Shown here piece by piece: positions 9,383 to 17,846 of a stretch of 64,000 nt of DNA (positions within the stretch are counted from its first letter, which is position 1; each line of letters starts with the position of its first letter). The stretch is from Vibrio fluminensis (lineage in GTDB: Bacteria; Pseudomonadota; Gammaproteobacteria; Enterobacterales; Vibrionaceae). Position numbers and translations under genes: made by a program. Under the pieces are notes generated by a model, which saw only the letters and a program-made list of their open reading frames with translations, did no database searches and was not told where the DNA came from. The stretch lies in contig NZ_JADILO010000009.1 of NCBI RefSeq assembly GCF_015278125.1, positions 1 through 64,000 on the forward strand, written 5' to 3'.

Positions 9383-10124
9383 ATCGTCATCCTTTGTTGG
9401 GTTGTCGAAACAGCCGATGTTTTGGCTCGCTCTGATATTAACCTTGGTTGCTATTTCTATATTGGTCAACTTGGGGATGTGGCAACTAGAGCGAGCGAAG
9501 CAAAAGAGCGAAATGCAAAAAACGCTGCAAAGCAATCAGCAACAGGCGGCGCAGAGTTTGAACGGTTTAGATATTGATAGTTCTACTAATGTGAACGGCG
9601 TATCGGTCATGGCAGATCTTGCACCATTAGCCAATTACTATCTATTGCTCGATAACCAAACTTATAACGGGGATGTTGGCTATTTAGCGTTACAGCTGAT
9701 GCGTCACAGTGATGGTCAATACGTATTGTTGGAACGAGGTTTTATCTCTGCGACGCAATCAAGAAGTGTGTTACCCCGAGTTGATTGGTTAACGGAAAAT
9801 TATCAAGGCAAGGGACGGTTGTATACCCGCAGCACCAATCCTCTCAGCGATGCACTAATGGCAGAGAACACGACACCGCTGCGAATCCAAAACTTAAACA
9901 TTGAGCAGTTGAGTGAGTACTGGCAATTGTCAATTGAAGCCTATGTCTTGCAGCCGATGAGTTCTAATTGGCCCTATTTGCAGCCTTGGCGACCGATACC
10001 AATGAACGCTGACAAGCATACAGGATATGCAGTGCAATGGTTTGCTATGGCAATGGCGTTAGGTGTGTTATCGCTTATTTGGTTATGGAGAGCGTTGAAA
10101 AATACGACTAAGGAGAGTCTATGA
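9372..10124 (+). CDS. SURF1 family cytochrome oxidase assembly protein
   Basis: About 250 residues from the ATG at 9372. An ATG at 9417 (235 residues) just before the first membrane helix is equally possible, because neither has a clear ribosome-binding site. It has the SURF1 layout: an N-terminal helix followed by MWQLERAKQK, a periplasmic beta-rich domain with VLLERGFI and a YLQPWRPIPM stretch, and a C-terminal helix (WFAMAMALGVLSLIWLW). SURF1 proteins help insert haem a into subunit I. It overlaps the next gene by four bases (ATGA). Confidence 0.9.
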   Translation: MKTISSSFVGLSKQPMFWLALILTLVAISILVNLGMWQLERAKQKSEMQKTLQSNQQQAAQSLNGLDIDSSTNVNGVSVMADLAPLANYYLLLDNQTYNGDVGYLALQLMRHSDGQYVLLERGFISATQSRSVLPRVDWLTENYQGKGRLYTRSTNPLSDALMAENTTPLRIQNLNIEQLSEYWQLSIEAYVLQPMSSNWPYLQPWRPIPMNADKHTGYAVQWFAMAMALGVLSLIWLWRALKNTTKESL

Positions 10125-10669
10125 ACCCATCAGTTACTCGCAGTCGCTTAACATTATTGGCGTTGATTGCGGTATTCGCTTTACCCGCATTGCTCGCCAA
10201 ATTAGTGCTCTCTCAGCATTGGTACAACTCCGGAGTCACCAATAAAGGGGAATTAATAGAGCCGGCGAAAACGTTGCAAATGTTGGGTTTAGCTAATCCT
10301 TACCAAGGTGAAAAATGGCAGCTGGGGTATTTAGTGCCTGAAAAATGTGATGAGTTATGTCTAAAGCAAATTCATTACCTTCAACAAAGCCATATTGCGT
10401 TAGGTAAATATCAACAGCGTGTCGCCCCTGTGGTGCTGATAGACGAGCATAGTGACTTACAAGCGATGGCGAATATTGAGCTTGAGACGGTAAATGTGAA
10501 TGCCGCGTTTACTGAAATTGTCCATCAATACGAATATGTGATTGTCGACCCTCTCGGACAACTGGTCATGCGCTATCCCCAAGTGGACAAGGAAGACAGT
10601 TTAATCCCCCAAAGCAAAGACCTGTTGGCCGATCTACGTAAGTTGCTCAAATTGTCTCGAGTAGGGTAA
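10121..10669 (+). CDS. Membrane-anchored thioredoxin-fold-like protein with CxxxC, oxidase-associated
   Basis: 182 residues: an N-terminal helix (residues ~8-30) then a periplasmic domain with CDELC (Cys76 and Cys80), spaced as in Sco copper chaperones, and a later VDPLGQLVMRYP strand typical of the thioredoxin/Sco fold. I do not see the conserved distal His of true Sco proteins, so copper binding is uncertain. It sits between SURF1 and ctaA, where I remember an unnamed protein in the Pseudomonas cox cluster (PA0111-like). A role in copper or thiol handling for CuA assembly is inference. Confidence 0.7.
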   Translation: MNPSVTRSRLTLLALIAVFALPALLAKLVLSQHWYNSGVTNKGELIEPAKTLQMLGLANPYQGEKWQLGYLVPEKCDELCLKQIHYLQQSHIALGKYQQRVAPVVLIDEHSDLQAMANIELETVNVNAAFTEIVHQYEYVIVDPLGQLVMRYPQVDKEDSLIPQSKDLLADLRKLLKLSRVG

Positions 10670-10680
10670 AGGGGGGGGCT

Positions 10681-11757
10681 ATGATACTAAAGCGATTACT
10701 TCAATTAAGCCTAGTGATGACCTTCTGTGTGATTTTGCTTGGTGCTTATACGCGCCTCGCGGACGCAGGGCTGGGTTGCCCTGACTGGCCAGGATGCTAT
10801 GGGCAGCTAGATGTGCCCACTTCGCAAGCTGAATTGGCAAAAGCCAATGCGCTTTATCCTGACTTAGTGGTCGAGAGTGATAAAGCCTGGCTAGAGATGA
10901 TTCATCGCTACTTTGCCGGAACGTTAGGGCTATTAGTCTTCGCGATTACTGCATTAGCCTTAGTTTCGAAGCAAGAAAATCGTCGGCATATGGGAAAATG
11001 GTTGCCAGTGTCCATTTCTCTGGTGGTGGTTTTTCAAGCGTTGCTCGGCATGTGGACCGTGACCATGAAATTGATGCCCATCGTAGTTATGGGGCACTTG
11101 CTGGGCGGCTTTACCCTGTTTTGTTTGTTGGCGCTGCTTTACTGGCAAGTTGCCGAGCGCAAAGAAGTCATTGATATCCCAACTGGCGATAGTACAACGC
11201 GTGTACTGGCGGTACTTGGTGCTCTGGCACTGACTTTACAAATCGCGCTAGGTGGATGGACATCTTCTAATTACGCCGCTTTGATGTGTACTGAGTTGCC
11301 TATTTGTCAGGGGGATTGGCAGCAATATTTGGATTTTGAGACGGCTTTTCGGTTAATTCAGCCAGCACAAGAGAGTTACGAGTTTGGCACGTTGGATTAT
11401 GGTGCGCGAATGACGATTCATGTATCGCATCGTATTGGTGCGATGGTAACGACCATCGTTTTATTAGCGTTGATCATCAGACTCTGGTTTACGCAGGAAA
11501 AGTACCGTCTCGCAGCATTAAGCCTCGCTGGATTGTTGATTATTCAAATTGGATTAGGCGTCAGTAATGTGTCGTTTGGGTTACCACTTGCCGTTGCGGT
11601 CGCGCATAACTTAGCGGCTGCGTTGCTATTGCTCAATACCTTATATATTAACCATATTTTGTGGCGGCATACATCGGCAAGTCACAGTTCAATCAATGCA
11701 GCGAGCGACCAAAATACGATAAAGAATAAAGTTGGCAAGGAGGCCTCTTATGAGTAA
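10681..11757 (+). CDS. ctaA: Haem A synthase
   Basis: 358 residues, about eight membrane helices. The COX15/CtaA family is shown by the N-terminal [21 protein letters not shown] signature (shortened here), conserved His residues in [25 protein letters not shown] and VAHNLAAA, and a Cys pair in CTELPIC. It oxidises the C8 methyl of haem O to make haem A. A run of G (AAGGGGGGGG) gives an unusually G-rich ribosome-binding site. Its last codons overlap the ctaB start by eight bases. Confidence 0.95.
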   Translation: MILKRLLQLSLVMTFCVILLGAYTRLADAGLGCPDWPGCYGQLDVPTSQAELAKANALYPDLVVESDKAWLEMIHRYFAGTLGLLVFAITALALVSKQENRRHMGKWLPVSISLVVVFQALLGMWTVTMKLMPIVVMGHLLGGFTLFCLLALLYWQVAERKEVIDIPTGDSTTRVLAVLGALALTLQIALGGWTSSNYAALMCTELPICQGDWQQYLDFETAFRLIQPAQESYEFGTLDYGARMTIHVSHRIGAMVTTIVLLALIIRLWFTQEKYRLAALSLAGLLIIQIGLGVSNVSFGLPLAVAVAHNLAAALLLLNTLYINHILWRHTSASHSSINAASDQNTIKNKVGKEASYE

Positions 11758-12652
11758 AACAATCACTGCCGAACTGACCCCAGAGCGTTCTATTTGGCGC
11801 AGTTATCTCACTTTAACTAAGCCCAAAGTGGTTGCGCTGATGCTGCTCACCGCATTGGTAGGGATGTGCTTGGCAGTGCCGGGGGCACTGCCACTTCAAC
11901 AGAGTGTTTTTGGAATGGTGGGTATCGGTTTGATGGCCGGCTCTGCCGCAGCTTTTAACCATTTGATCGACCGTAGAATTGACGCGATTATGTTTCGCAC
12001 TCATCGTCGCCCGTTACCGTGTGGACAACTTGCACCAAGCCGAGTGGCACTATTTGCGACTTCAATTGGTGTCTTTGGCTTTGCCATCTTGTTTTTTGCC
12101 GTTAATGCCCTCACGGCGTGGTTAACGTTTGCGAGCCTACTTGGTTATGCCGTGGTGTACACCATGTACCTCAAGCGAGCGACGCCACAGAATATCGTAA
12201 TTGCAGGGATTGCAGGTGCAATGCCGCCGTTGTTAGGTTGGACGGCGGTGACCGGGGAGTTACATGGTCACGCTTGGCTGCTGGTGATGATTATCTTTAT
12301 TTGGACTCCACCTCATTTCTGGGCTCTGGCGATCCACCGCAAAGAGGATTACGCCAAAGCGGATATTCCAATGCTACCAGTGACTCATGGAGAGGAGTAT
12401 ACCAAGACCTCAATACTGCTCTATACCGTACTGTTAGCCATCATCTGTTTGTTACCTGCCTTGGTGGGGATGTCAGGAGCTATCTATTGGATAGGTTCAA
12501 TGATGTTAAGCGCTGGGTTTATTGGTTACGCGTGGAAACTCAAATTTAATCCGTCGGAAAAAACGGCGATAGATACTTTTAAATTTTCTATCTATCACTT
12601 GATGCTGTTATTCGTATTGTTGTTGGTTGACCACTATTGGCTCAGTTTTTAG
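11750..12652 (+). CDS. ctaB: Protohaem IX farnesyltransferase (haem O synthase)
   Basis: 300 residues from the ATG at 11750, preceded by AAGGAGG; an upstream in-frame start at 11732 lies within ctaA and is unlikely. UbiA-type prenyltransferase with the Asp-rich motif NHLIDRRID, the RTHRRPLP segment, a second conserved stretch [19 protein letters not shown] and about eight helices. It farnesylates protohaem to haem O, the substrate of CtaA next door. It ends the oxidase operon. No sco gene follows in this window, unlike the Pseudomonas locus as I recall it. Confidence 0.96.
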   Translation: MSKTITAELTPERSIWRSYLTLTKPKVVALMLLTALVGMCLAVPGALPLQQSVFGMVGIGLMAGSAAAFNHLIDRRIDAIMFRTHRRPLPCGQLAPSRVALFATSIGVFGFAILFFAVNALTAWLTFASLLGYAVVYTMYLKRATPQNIVIAGIAGAMPPLLGWTAVTGELHGHAWLLVMIIFIWTPPHFWALAIHRKEDYAKADIPMLPVTHGEEYTKTSILLYTVLLAIICLLPALVGMSGAIYWIGSMMLSAGFIGYAWKLKFNPSEKTAIDTFKFSIYHLMLLFVLLLVDHYWLSF

Positions 12653-12694
12653 GCAAGTTGAGCATCAATTACTAGATCCATTGGTACAGATACT

Positions 12695-12714
12695 CATCGG
12701 TCATCATCGGTCAT
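12695..12714 (+). repeat. Short tandem repeat
   Basis: CATCGGTCAT occurs twice in direct tandem with no spacer, in the gap between ctaB and the VanZ-like gene. No function is apparent; it may be replication slippage. Confidence 0.6.
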
Positions 12715-12822
12715 GAATACGGGTAGTGTGAATAAAATATGTACTTTGACTTTTAACTGAGCAACAAGTCGCGTATTCTGTTTTGCTTCCAAGGATCGGT
12801 TACTTAGTATTTCATTAATTAC

Positions 12823-13224
12823 ATGCAATTTTCTCAATTAGTTGTTCATCGTCGCTTACCGTTTTTGTGCTTGTTGGTGCTGATTGGTGCGAGCGCTTCA
12901 CTGACCAAATCGTTTAGTCTTCATGGTGGCGTTGTTAGTCAATTTGAAGTCACAATGGGTGGTGATTGGGTGCTTCATGCCTTAATGGCATTTGCACTGG
13001 GTTGGACTGCGAACTGGGCTACGCCTATCACCTATTTTCGATACTATGGTTTTAGAGTCACGCCGTTATTAGTCATGATGCTGTTGTTTGTCTCCGCAGA
13101 TGAAATACTGCAAGCCTTTGTACCTACAAGAGAGTTTTCTTGGCTCGACTTAATCATCAATATCGCAGGATTGATTGTTGGTGCTTTAACTCATCGTCTT
13201 TGGTTGCGCAGTAAGAATATTTAA
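12823..13224 (+). CDS. VanZ-like membrane protein
   Basis: 133 residues, three to four hydrophobic helices. The C-terminal half carries the VanZ-like pattern: SADEILQAFVPTREFSWLDLIINIAG, i.e. DE..Q.F...R..S..D...N..G, ending in a Gly/Leu helix. The function of most VanZ-like proteins is unknown. There is no close ribosome-binding site. It follows the oxidase operon by 170 bases and is probably separate from it. Confidence 0.8.
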   Translation: MQFSQLVVHRRLPFLCLLVLIGASASLTKSFSLHGGVVSQFEVTMGGDWVLHALMAFALGWTANWATPITYFRYYGFRVTPLLVMMLLFVSADEILQAFVPTREFSWLDLIINIAGLIVGALTHRLWLRSKNI

Positions 13225-13617
13225 GTTCTGCCAAGTTATGCGATCTTATGGCGGTTAGAGCGCACACTTTCTTTTACGCCCGCCCTTCAGTGACTTTAAT
13301 TTCTAAGAATGAAAATTGGTAATTGCGCGAATGTATAGCTGTATTTATCAATTATAAAAATCATAAGACATTGAAAAATATATAATTAATCCCATTATTA
13401 TTGTAGTGAATCGAGAATCTTTAATGGTGTAATTATATCTTTACACGCCACGTTTTTTGTAAAGTTTGGTGAAATGTTGCCTTATGAATAAAAAAATGGT
13501 TGCAAGCTTCGTTTTGGGCGGATAAGTTACAAGGGACAGGATAAATACAGACAAGTAGATGTTTGAGTATTCAATGAATGGCTCAGTATACTTGTCGCAT
13601 AACAGGAAGAAGTAGCG
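13225..13617. other. Intergenic region upstream of aroG
   Basis: A 393-base AT-rich stretch. The only structure I can support is the pair of TyrR-type boxes at 13428-13475, and an AGGAAG ribosome-binding site about nine bases before the aroG ATG. A 61-codon minus-strand frame inside it has no support as a gene. Confidence 0.6.
13428..13475. promoter_or_regulatory. Tandem TyrR-type operator boxes
   Basis: Box 1 (13428-13445) reads TGTAAT-TATATC-TTTACA, one mismatch from the TyrR consensus TGTAAA-N6-TTTACA, and extends to GTGTAA...TTACAC. Box 2 (13458-13475) is weaker: TGTAAA-GTTTGG-TGAAAT. Their starts are 30 bp apart, close to three helical turns, the strong/weak arrangement known for TyrR. 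They lie ~140-190 bp upstream of aroG, a TyrR target in E. coli. Confidence 0.6.
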
Positions 13618-14673
13618 ATGTTTCAAACCGATGATGTAAGAATTAATAAAGTAAAAGAGTTATTACCGCCAATTGCCGTTCTAGAGAAGTTTCCGGCGAC
13701 AGAAACCGCGTCTTCTACCACTTTTCGCTCGCGTAAAGCCATTTCAGACATTCTTCAGGGTAAAGACGATCGCGTTTTAGCGATTGTTGGTCCATGTTCT
13801 ATCCATGATCCGCAAGCGGCTCTTGAGTACGGTAAAAAACTTAAAGTACTGCGTGAAGAACTCGGCGAAGAACTTGAAGTTGTTATGCGTGTTTATTTCG
13901 AAAAGCCGCGTACGACGGTTGGTTGGAAAGGTCTCATCAACGACCCGTACTTAAACGACACGTTTAAGATCAATGATGGCTTGCGCATTGGCCGAAAGTT
14001 GCTGCTGGATCTAACCGATATGGGTATGCCGACGGCCAGTGAATTCCTGGATATGATTACGCCGCAATATGTCGCGGATCTGATCAGTTGGGGTGCGATT
14101 GGTGCACGTACTACTGAATCTCAAGTTCACCGTGAGCTATCGTCTGGTTTATCTTGCCCAGTGGGTTTTAAGAACGGTACAGACGGTAATATCAAAATCG
14201 CATCAGACGCGATTCGCTCAGCGAGTGCATCACACCATTTCCTTTCAGTCACCAAATTCGGTCACTCTGCGATTATTGAAACCAGCGGAAACCCAGATTG
14301 CCACATCATTTTGCGCGGTGGTAAAGAGCCTAACTACAGTGCTGAACATGTTGGTGCCATCAAACAAGAGTTGGAAGCATCGGGTTTACCACAAAAAGTG
14401 ATGATTGATTTCAGTCATGCGAATAGTTCAAAGCAGTACCAGCGTCAGATTAATGTGTGTGAAGATGTATCGACACAGATTGCTGGTGGTGAAGAGGCTA
14501 TTTTTGGTGTGATGATCGAATCTCACCTTGTTGAAGGCCGTCAAGACTTGGTAAATGGCGAAGCGCCAACTTACGGTCAATCGATTACTGATGCATGTAT
14601 TGGTTGGGAAGATACTGAAAAAGTACTCAAGCAATTGGCGGAAGCAGTGAAAACACGTCGCGCCCTCAAGTAA
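13618..14673 (+). CDS. aroG: 3-deoxy-7-phosphoheptulonate (DAHP) synthase, Phe-sensitive type
   Basis: 351 residues, class I DAHP synthase, colinear with E. coli AroG. Seen motifs are VGPCSIHDP, RVYFEKPRTTVGWKG, GARTTESQVHRE, PVGFKNGTDG, DFSHANSSKQ and TDACIGWEDT. It condenses phosphoenolpyruvate and erythrose 4-phosphate in the first step of aromatic amino acid synthesis. The N-terminal region (DDVRINKVKELLPP) matches the allosteric segment of AroG, so feedback inhibition by phenylalanine is likely. Transcription is probably under TyrR. It is followed by a terminator. Confidence 0.95.
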   Translation: MFQTDDVRINKVKELLPPIAVLEKFPATETASSTTFRSRKAISDILQGKDDRVLAIVGPCSIHDPQAALEYGKKLKVLREELGEELEVVMRVYFEKPRTTVGWKGLINDPYLNDTFKINDGLRIGRKLLLDLTDMGMPTASEFLDMITPQYVADLISWGAIGARTTESQVHRELSSGLSCPVGFKNGTDGNIKIASDAIRSASASHHFLSVTKFGHSAIIETSGNPDCHIILRGGKEPNYSAEHVGAIKQELEASGLPQKVMIDFSHANSSKQYQRQINVCEDVSTQIAGGEEAIFGVMIESHLVEGRQDLVNGEAPTYGQSITDACIGWEDTEKVLKQLAEAVKTRRALK

Positions 14674-14690
14674 TATAACCGCACTATTTC

Positions 14691-14717
14691 AAGGCTCCTG
14701 TTTATAGGGGCCTTTTT
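14691..14717 (+). terminator. Rho-independent terminator of aroG
   Basis: AAGGCTCC / GGGGCCTT stem (one G-T pair) with loop TGTTTATA, followed by TTTTTG. Confidence 0.8.
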
Positions 14718-14942
14718 GTTTTTTACACCGATCTTTGGATATCAAATCTTCTAAACTTAAGGTTGTTGGGCAAAAGCGAACAATGAGCGCTACCACGTTA
14801 TTTTTATGGCGGCTAATAAATTGACGATTAATGTGCGTGACAACTCAGAATGAGAACTTCATCACTAAGTGAAGAGTCTTGGATATTGAGTGAGGAAGGA
14901 TTCCGGCATAGCCTAAGTTCAGTTTATTTAGGAGGGTAAGAC

Positions 14943-15851
14943 ATGGTGTCTAAAGTGACCGTTGGACCACAGGGTCCAGATTTGTCAGAGTTAGTACAAG
15001 GCTATTGGCGACTTGCAGAATGGGGGATGACACCTCAGCAGCGTCTGACATTCTTGAAACAGCATATTGATTTGGGTATTACGACAGTCGACCATGCTGA
15101 TATCTATGGTAACTACGAATGTGAGCAGCTTTTTGGTGAGGCTATAAAGCTCGACCCTACCGTCCGAAATCAGATAGAAATCGTGACAAAGTGCGATATC
15201 AAGTTGTGTGGTGATAAGTTTCCAGAGCGTAAGGTTAATCATTATGACACCAGCTCCGCACATATCTATGAGTCGGTAAATAACTCATTAAGCCGTTTAA
15301 ACATTGAGCAAATTGATTTGCTGCTCATTCACCGCCCTGACGTATTGATGGATGCTGATGAAGTTGCAGAGGCCTTTGCCGAGCTGCATAAGGTTGGTAA
15401 AGTGAAGCACTTCGGTGTGTCTAATTTTACGCCTAGTCAGTTTGAGTTGCTGCAAGATCGCGTACATAAACCACTTGTGACTAACCAAGTTGAGATCAAC
15501 CCGCTCAATTTTGAAGTAGCACATGACGGCACGCTTGATCAGCTGCAAAAAGCACGTATTCGCCCAATGGCATGGTCATGTTTAGGTGGCGGCGCTATCT
15601 TTACTGGTGAAACTGAACAAGCCAAGCGTGTGCGAGAAGAGTTGGAGCTTATTCGTGTAGAAGTGGGCGCTAACTCAATTGATGAAGTTATCTATGCTTG
15701 GGTGCGTAGACTTCCCTCAAAACCGCTGCCAATTATCGGTTCTGGTAAGATTGAGCGTGTTGAGAGTGCAATCAATGCTCTAAGCATCGAGTTGACTCGT
15801 GAGCAATGGTATCGCGTATGGATAGCGTCTAAAGGTCACGGTGTGCCGTAG
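14943..15851 (+). CDS. Aldo/keto reductase (YdhF type)
   Basis: 302 residues with a strong AGGAGGG site before the ATG. The AKR (TIM barrel) residues are in place: Asp and Tyr of the tetrad in DHADIYGNYECE, a Lys in VTKCDIK, His in LLIHRPD, and the NADP-binding VSNFTPSQF / PIIGSGKIERV segments. It is closest in layout to E. coli YdhF, an NADPH-dependent oxidoreductase of unsettled substrate. Monocistronic, with a terminator shared with the convergent EAL gene. Confidence 0.9.
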   Translation: MVSKVTVGPQGPDLSELVQGYWRLAEWGMTPQQRLTFLKQHIDLGITTVDHADIYGNYECEQLFGEAIKLDPTVRNQIEIVTKCDIKLCGDKFPERKVNHYDTSSAHIYESVNNSLSRLNIEQIDLLLIHRPDVLMDADEVAEAFAELHKVGKVKHFGVSNFTPSQFELLQDRVHKPLVTNQVEINPLNFEVAHDGTLDQLQKARIRPMAWSCLGGGAIFTGETEQAKRVREELELIRVEVGANSIDEVIYAWVRRLPSKPLPIIGSGKIERVESAINALSIELTREQWYRVWIASKGHGVP

Positions 15852-15880
15852 AACTATGATAAATAGATAGATTGCTAAAT

Positions 15881-15906
15881 GAAAGCCAACCCTCGGGTTG
15901 GCTTTT
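15881..15906. terminator. Bidirectional terminator
   Basis: AAAGCCAACCC / GGGTTGGCTTT, 11-bp stem with a two-base loop, A-run on the left and T-run on the right. It lies between the convergent aldo/keto reductase and EAL genes. Confidence 0.85.
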
Positions 15907-15907
15907 T

Positions 15908-17497
15908 CTATGCTGGGCTATTTACAGGAGAATACTGTACGTCTTCACTTAGTTTGAGCAGGGCTTCAGGCTTGATAGGGTAAGAATAGTAGTACCCTTG
16001 GATATAACTCACGCCAAGCTTTCTCAAAAGTGATATTTGTTGCTCAGTCTCAACCCCTTCAGCAATCACCTTCATGTTGAGCTCTTTAGCCAATTGAATC
16101 ATAGATACAAGAACCGGTGTGATACTGGACTCTGAGTGAAGGCTCTTGATAAAAACTTGGTCAATCTTCATCACTTGAAAAGAATGCAAACGAATGAAGT
16201 TTAGTCCAGAGTAGCCTGTACCAAAATCATCAATTGCCAGTTGGAATCCAAGCTTTTGAATGCTGACTAAATTGGAAAGTGCAGTATTCAATTGTTGCTG
16301 ATCAAAATCTAGATTTTCAGTGACTTCGAGTAGGATCCGATCGACCAGTAATGGATGGCGCTTAGCGAATTTCTTCAGGTTGTTTAGAAAGAGGCTATCG
16401 ATTAAAGAGATACGACTAACATTAACACTAACGTATTTTGATTCCTGGTATCTTGGGTTCTCTTGTAGGAATTGTGCGACCATGGACATCATTTTTTCTG
16501 TCAATAAGTCAATCACTCCGAGTTTCTCTGCAAGTGGAATAAAAATATCGGGAGAAATTTGCCCTTGAGTTGGATGATTCCAGCGCACCAATGCCTCACT
16601 ACCTACAACCGCATTATTATTGATATCGACGATTGGCTGTAAATAGAGTTCGATTTCGTCGTTATGAATCGCATTGAGCAATGTGTATTCAATAGAGCGC
16701 TTAGCGAGGAGTTGATAACCAATAATGAGATAGAGCAGAGCACAAATCGATGCAGCGAGTATCGTTTGCCAAACATTTGAAAAGTAGTGGTACTGATAAG
16801 TGCCGAATGTAGGTTGAAGCTCAATTTTAAAAGGGTAAAGGTTTGACGTAAAAGTGAGCTTTTCTCGGTATTCGGTGTTGTTCTGGTACAGATTACTCAA
16901 CTCGTAATCTAGAATCGTGAGTTTGTATTGATATTCATGTGAGTTGACGAATTGTTTTATAAGCTCAGGAAAACGTTCTGGCGGTATAAGAGCGTTCAAG
17001 CCAGTTGAGGCGCTTGTTGATGCGTAGATAAAGAACGTCGGCATATAGCTACTGGATTCACCAATAGAAATCGTAATGTGATTTTTTGAGGCATGAATTC
17101 TGTCCATCACCTCATCACCGATTTGAATGTAATTTGGGCCTTCATTACTTGTACAAGTAACGAAGTTGTCTTTATAAAGCCCCACCTCTTTAATGTATTC
17201 AGAGTTGAATACATGAGCTCGCATTCGCAATTTATCTTGTGTTGAGCATAAGTTACTGACGTTTTGGTTCAGTATATATAATTCACTTGCGACCTTATCA
17301 ATGTAACGATCAAGTACGTTGACGATTTCTTTCCCGTCTAATTGCATCGCTCTCTGTGTATGGTAGTAGTTGCCTGCTACAGAAAAAAGCAGAGCAATCA
17401 AAAAAATAGCAGCCACAGGTAATAAATTTGGCAAGTGGCGGAACATATTCTTACTAAAACCAGAGATTGAATGAAGATTAATCCGTGATGAGTCCAT
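15908..17497 (-). CDS. Membrane c-di-GMP phosphodiesterase, CSS-like sensor plus EAL
   Basis: 529 residues. Two membrane helices (~residues 25-43 and 245-263) bracket a periplasmic domain with Cys84 and Cys115. The latter is in CTS, a variant of the CSS motif whose redox state tunes this class (PdeB/PdeC-like). The EAL domain (~280-510) is intact: E301-A302-L303, Asn359, E391/E394, D423-D424 in DDFGTG, Lys444, and E480-GVE. It should therefore hydrolyse c-di-GMP. It is divergent from the giant adhesin at 17847, a suggestive pairing because retention-module adhesins are usually released when c-di-GMP falls. Confidence 0.9.
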   Translation of the reverse strand: MDSSRINLHSISGFSKNMFRHLPNLLPVAAIFLIALLFSVAGNYYHTQRAMQLDGKEIVNVLDRYIDKVASELYILNQNVSNLCSTQDKLRMRAHVFNSEYIKEVGLYKDNFVTCTSNEGPNYIQIGDEVMDRIHASKNHITISIGESSSYMPTFFIYASTSASTGLNALIPPERFPELIKQFVNSHEYQYKLTILDYELSNLYQNNTEYREKLTFTSNLYPFKIELQPTFGTYQYHYFSNVWQTILAASICALLYLIIGYQLLAKRSIEYTLLNAIHNDEIELYLQPIVDINNNAVVGSEALVRWNHPTQGQISPDIFIPLAEKLGVIDLLTEKMMSMVAQFLQENPRYQESKYVSVNVSRISLIDSLFLNNLKKFAKRHPLLVDRILLEVTENLDFDQQQLNTALSNLVSIQKLGFQLAIDDFGTGYSGLNFIRLHSFQVMKIDQVFIKSLHSESSITPVLVSMIQLAKELNMKVIAEGVETEQQISLLRKLGVSYIQGYYYSYPIKPEALLKLSEDVQYSPVNSPA

Positions 17498-17846
17498 TGC
17501 AGTCTTTTTGCGTTCCCTTTACCTATCCACTATAGAGCGTTAAAAACAAAAGTAGATTATTTATCGTCGAAAATCAGACTGAGTCTCATTTGCGATACTA
17601 TAGATACCAAGAGGAGTCTTGAACTTGAGAAGATAATAGAAACTCAGTGGATAAGAAAGTAGTAATGATAATTTTCATTCGATTACTTCGAGAAAAGTAT
17701 CTTAAATACCGTCTATACTTAACCATATGCGACAAAAATCACTTAATTTTTTGAAATGTAACACTAATGTTTGAAAATTTGTTACTCTTGGCTGATAAAA
17801 AAATCAATAAAGTTGCGTTATTTAGTTCAAAAGTTCGGGGGATCGG
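17498..17846. other. Divergent intergenic region between EAL gene and adhesin
   Basis: 349 bases, AT-rich, holding the promoters of both divergent genes. I see no hairpin or clear operator. GGGG immediately before the adhesin ATG (17836-17843, GTTCGGGGGATCGG) is the ribosome-binding site. No sigma-70 element is convincing enough to mark. Confidence 0.5.

Noticed and set aside
13441..13626. 61-codon minus-strand frame upstream of aroG
   Set aside because: AT-rich, crosses the TyrR boxes and the aroG start, no family resemblance.
17741..17846. Sigma-70 promoter for the adhesin
   Set aside because: Several TTGAAA-like words occur but none has a convincing -10 at the right spacing.
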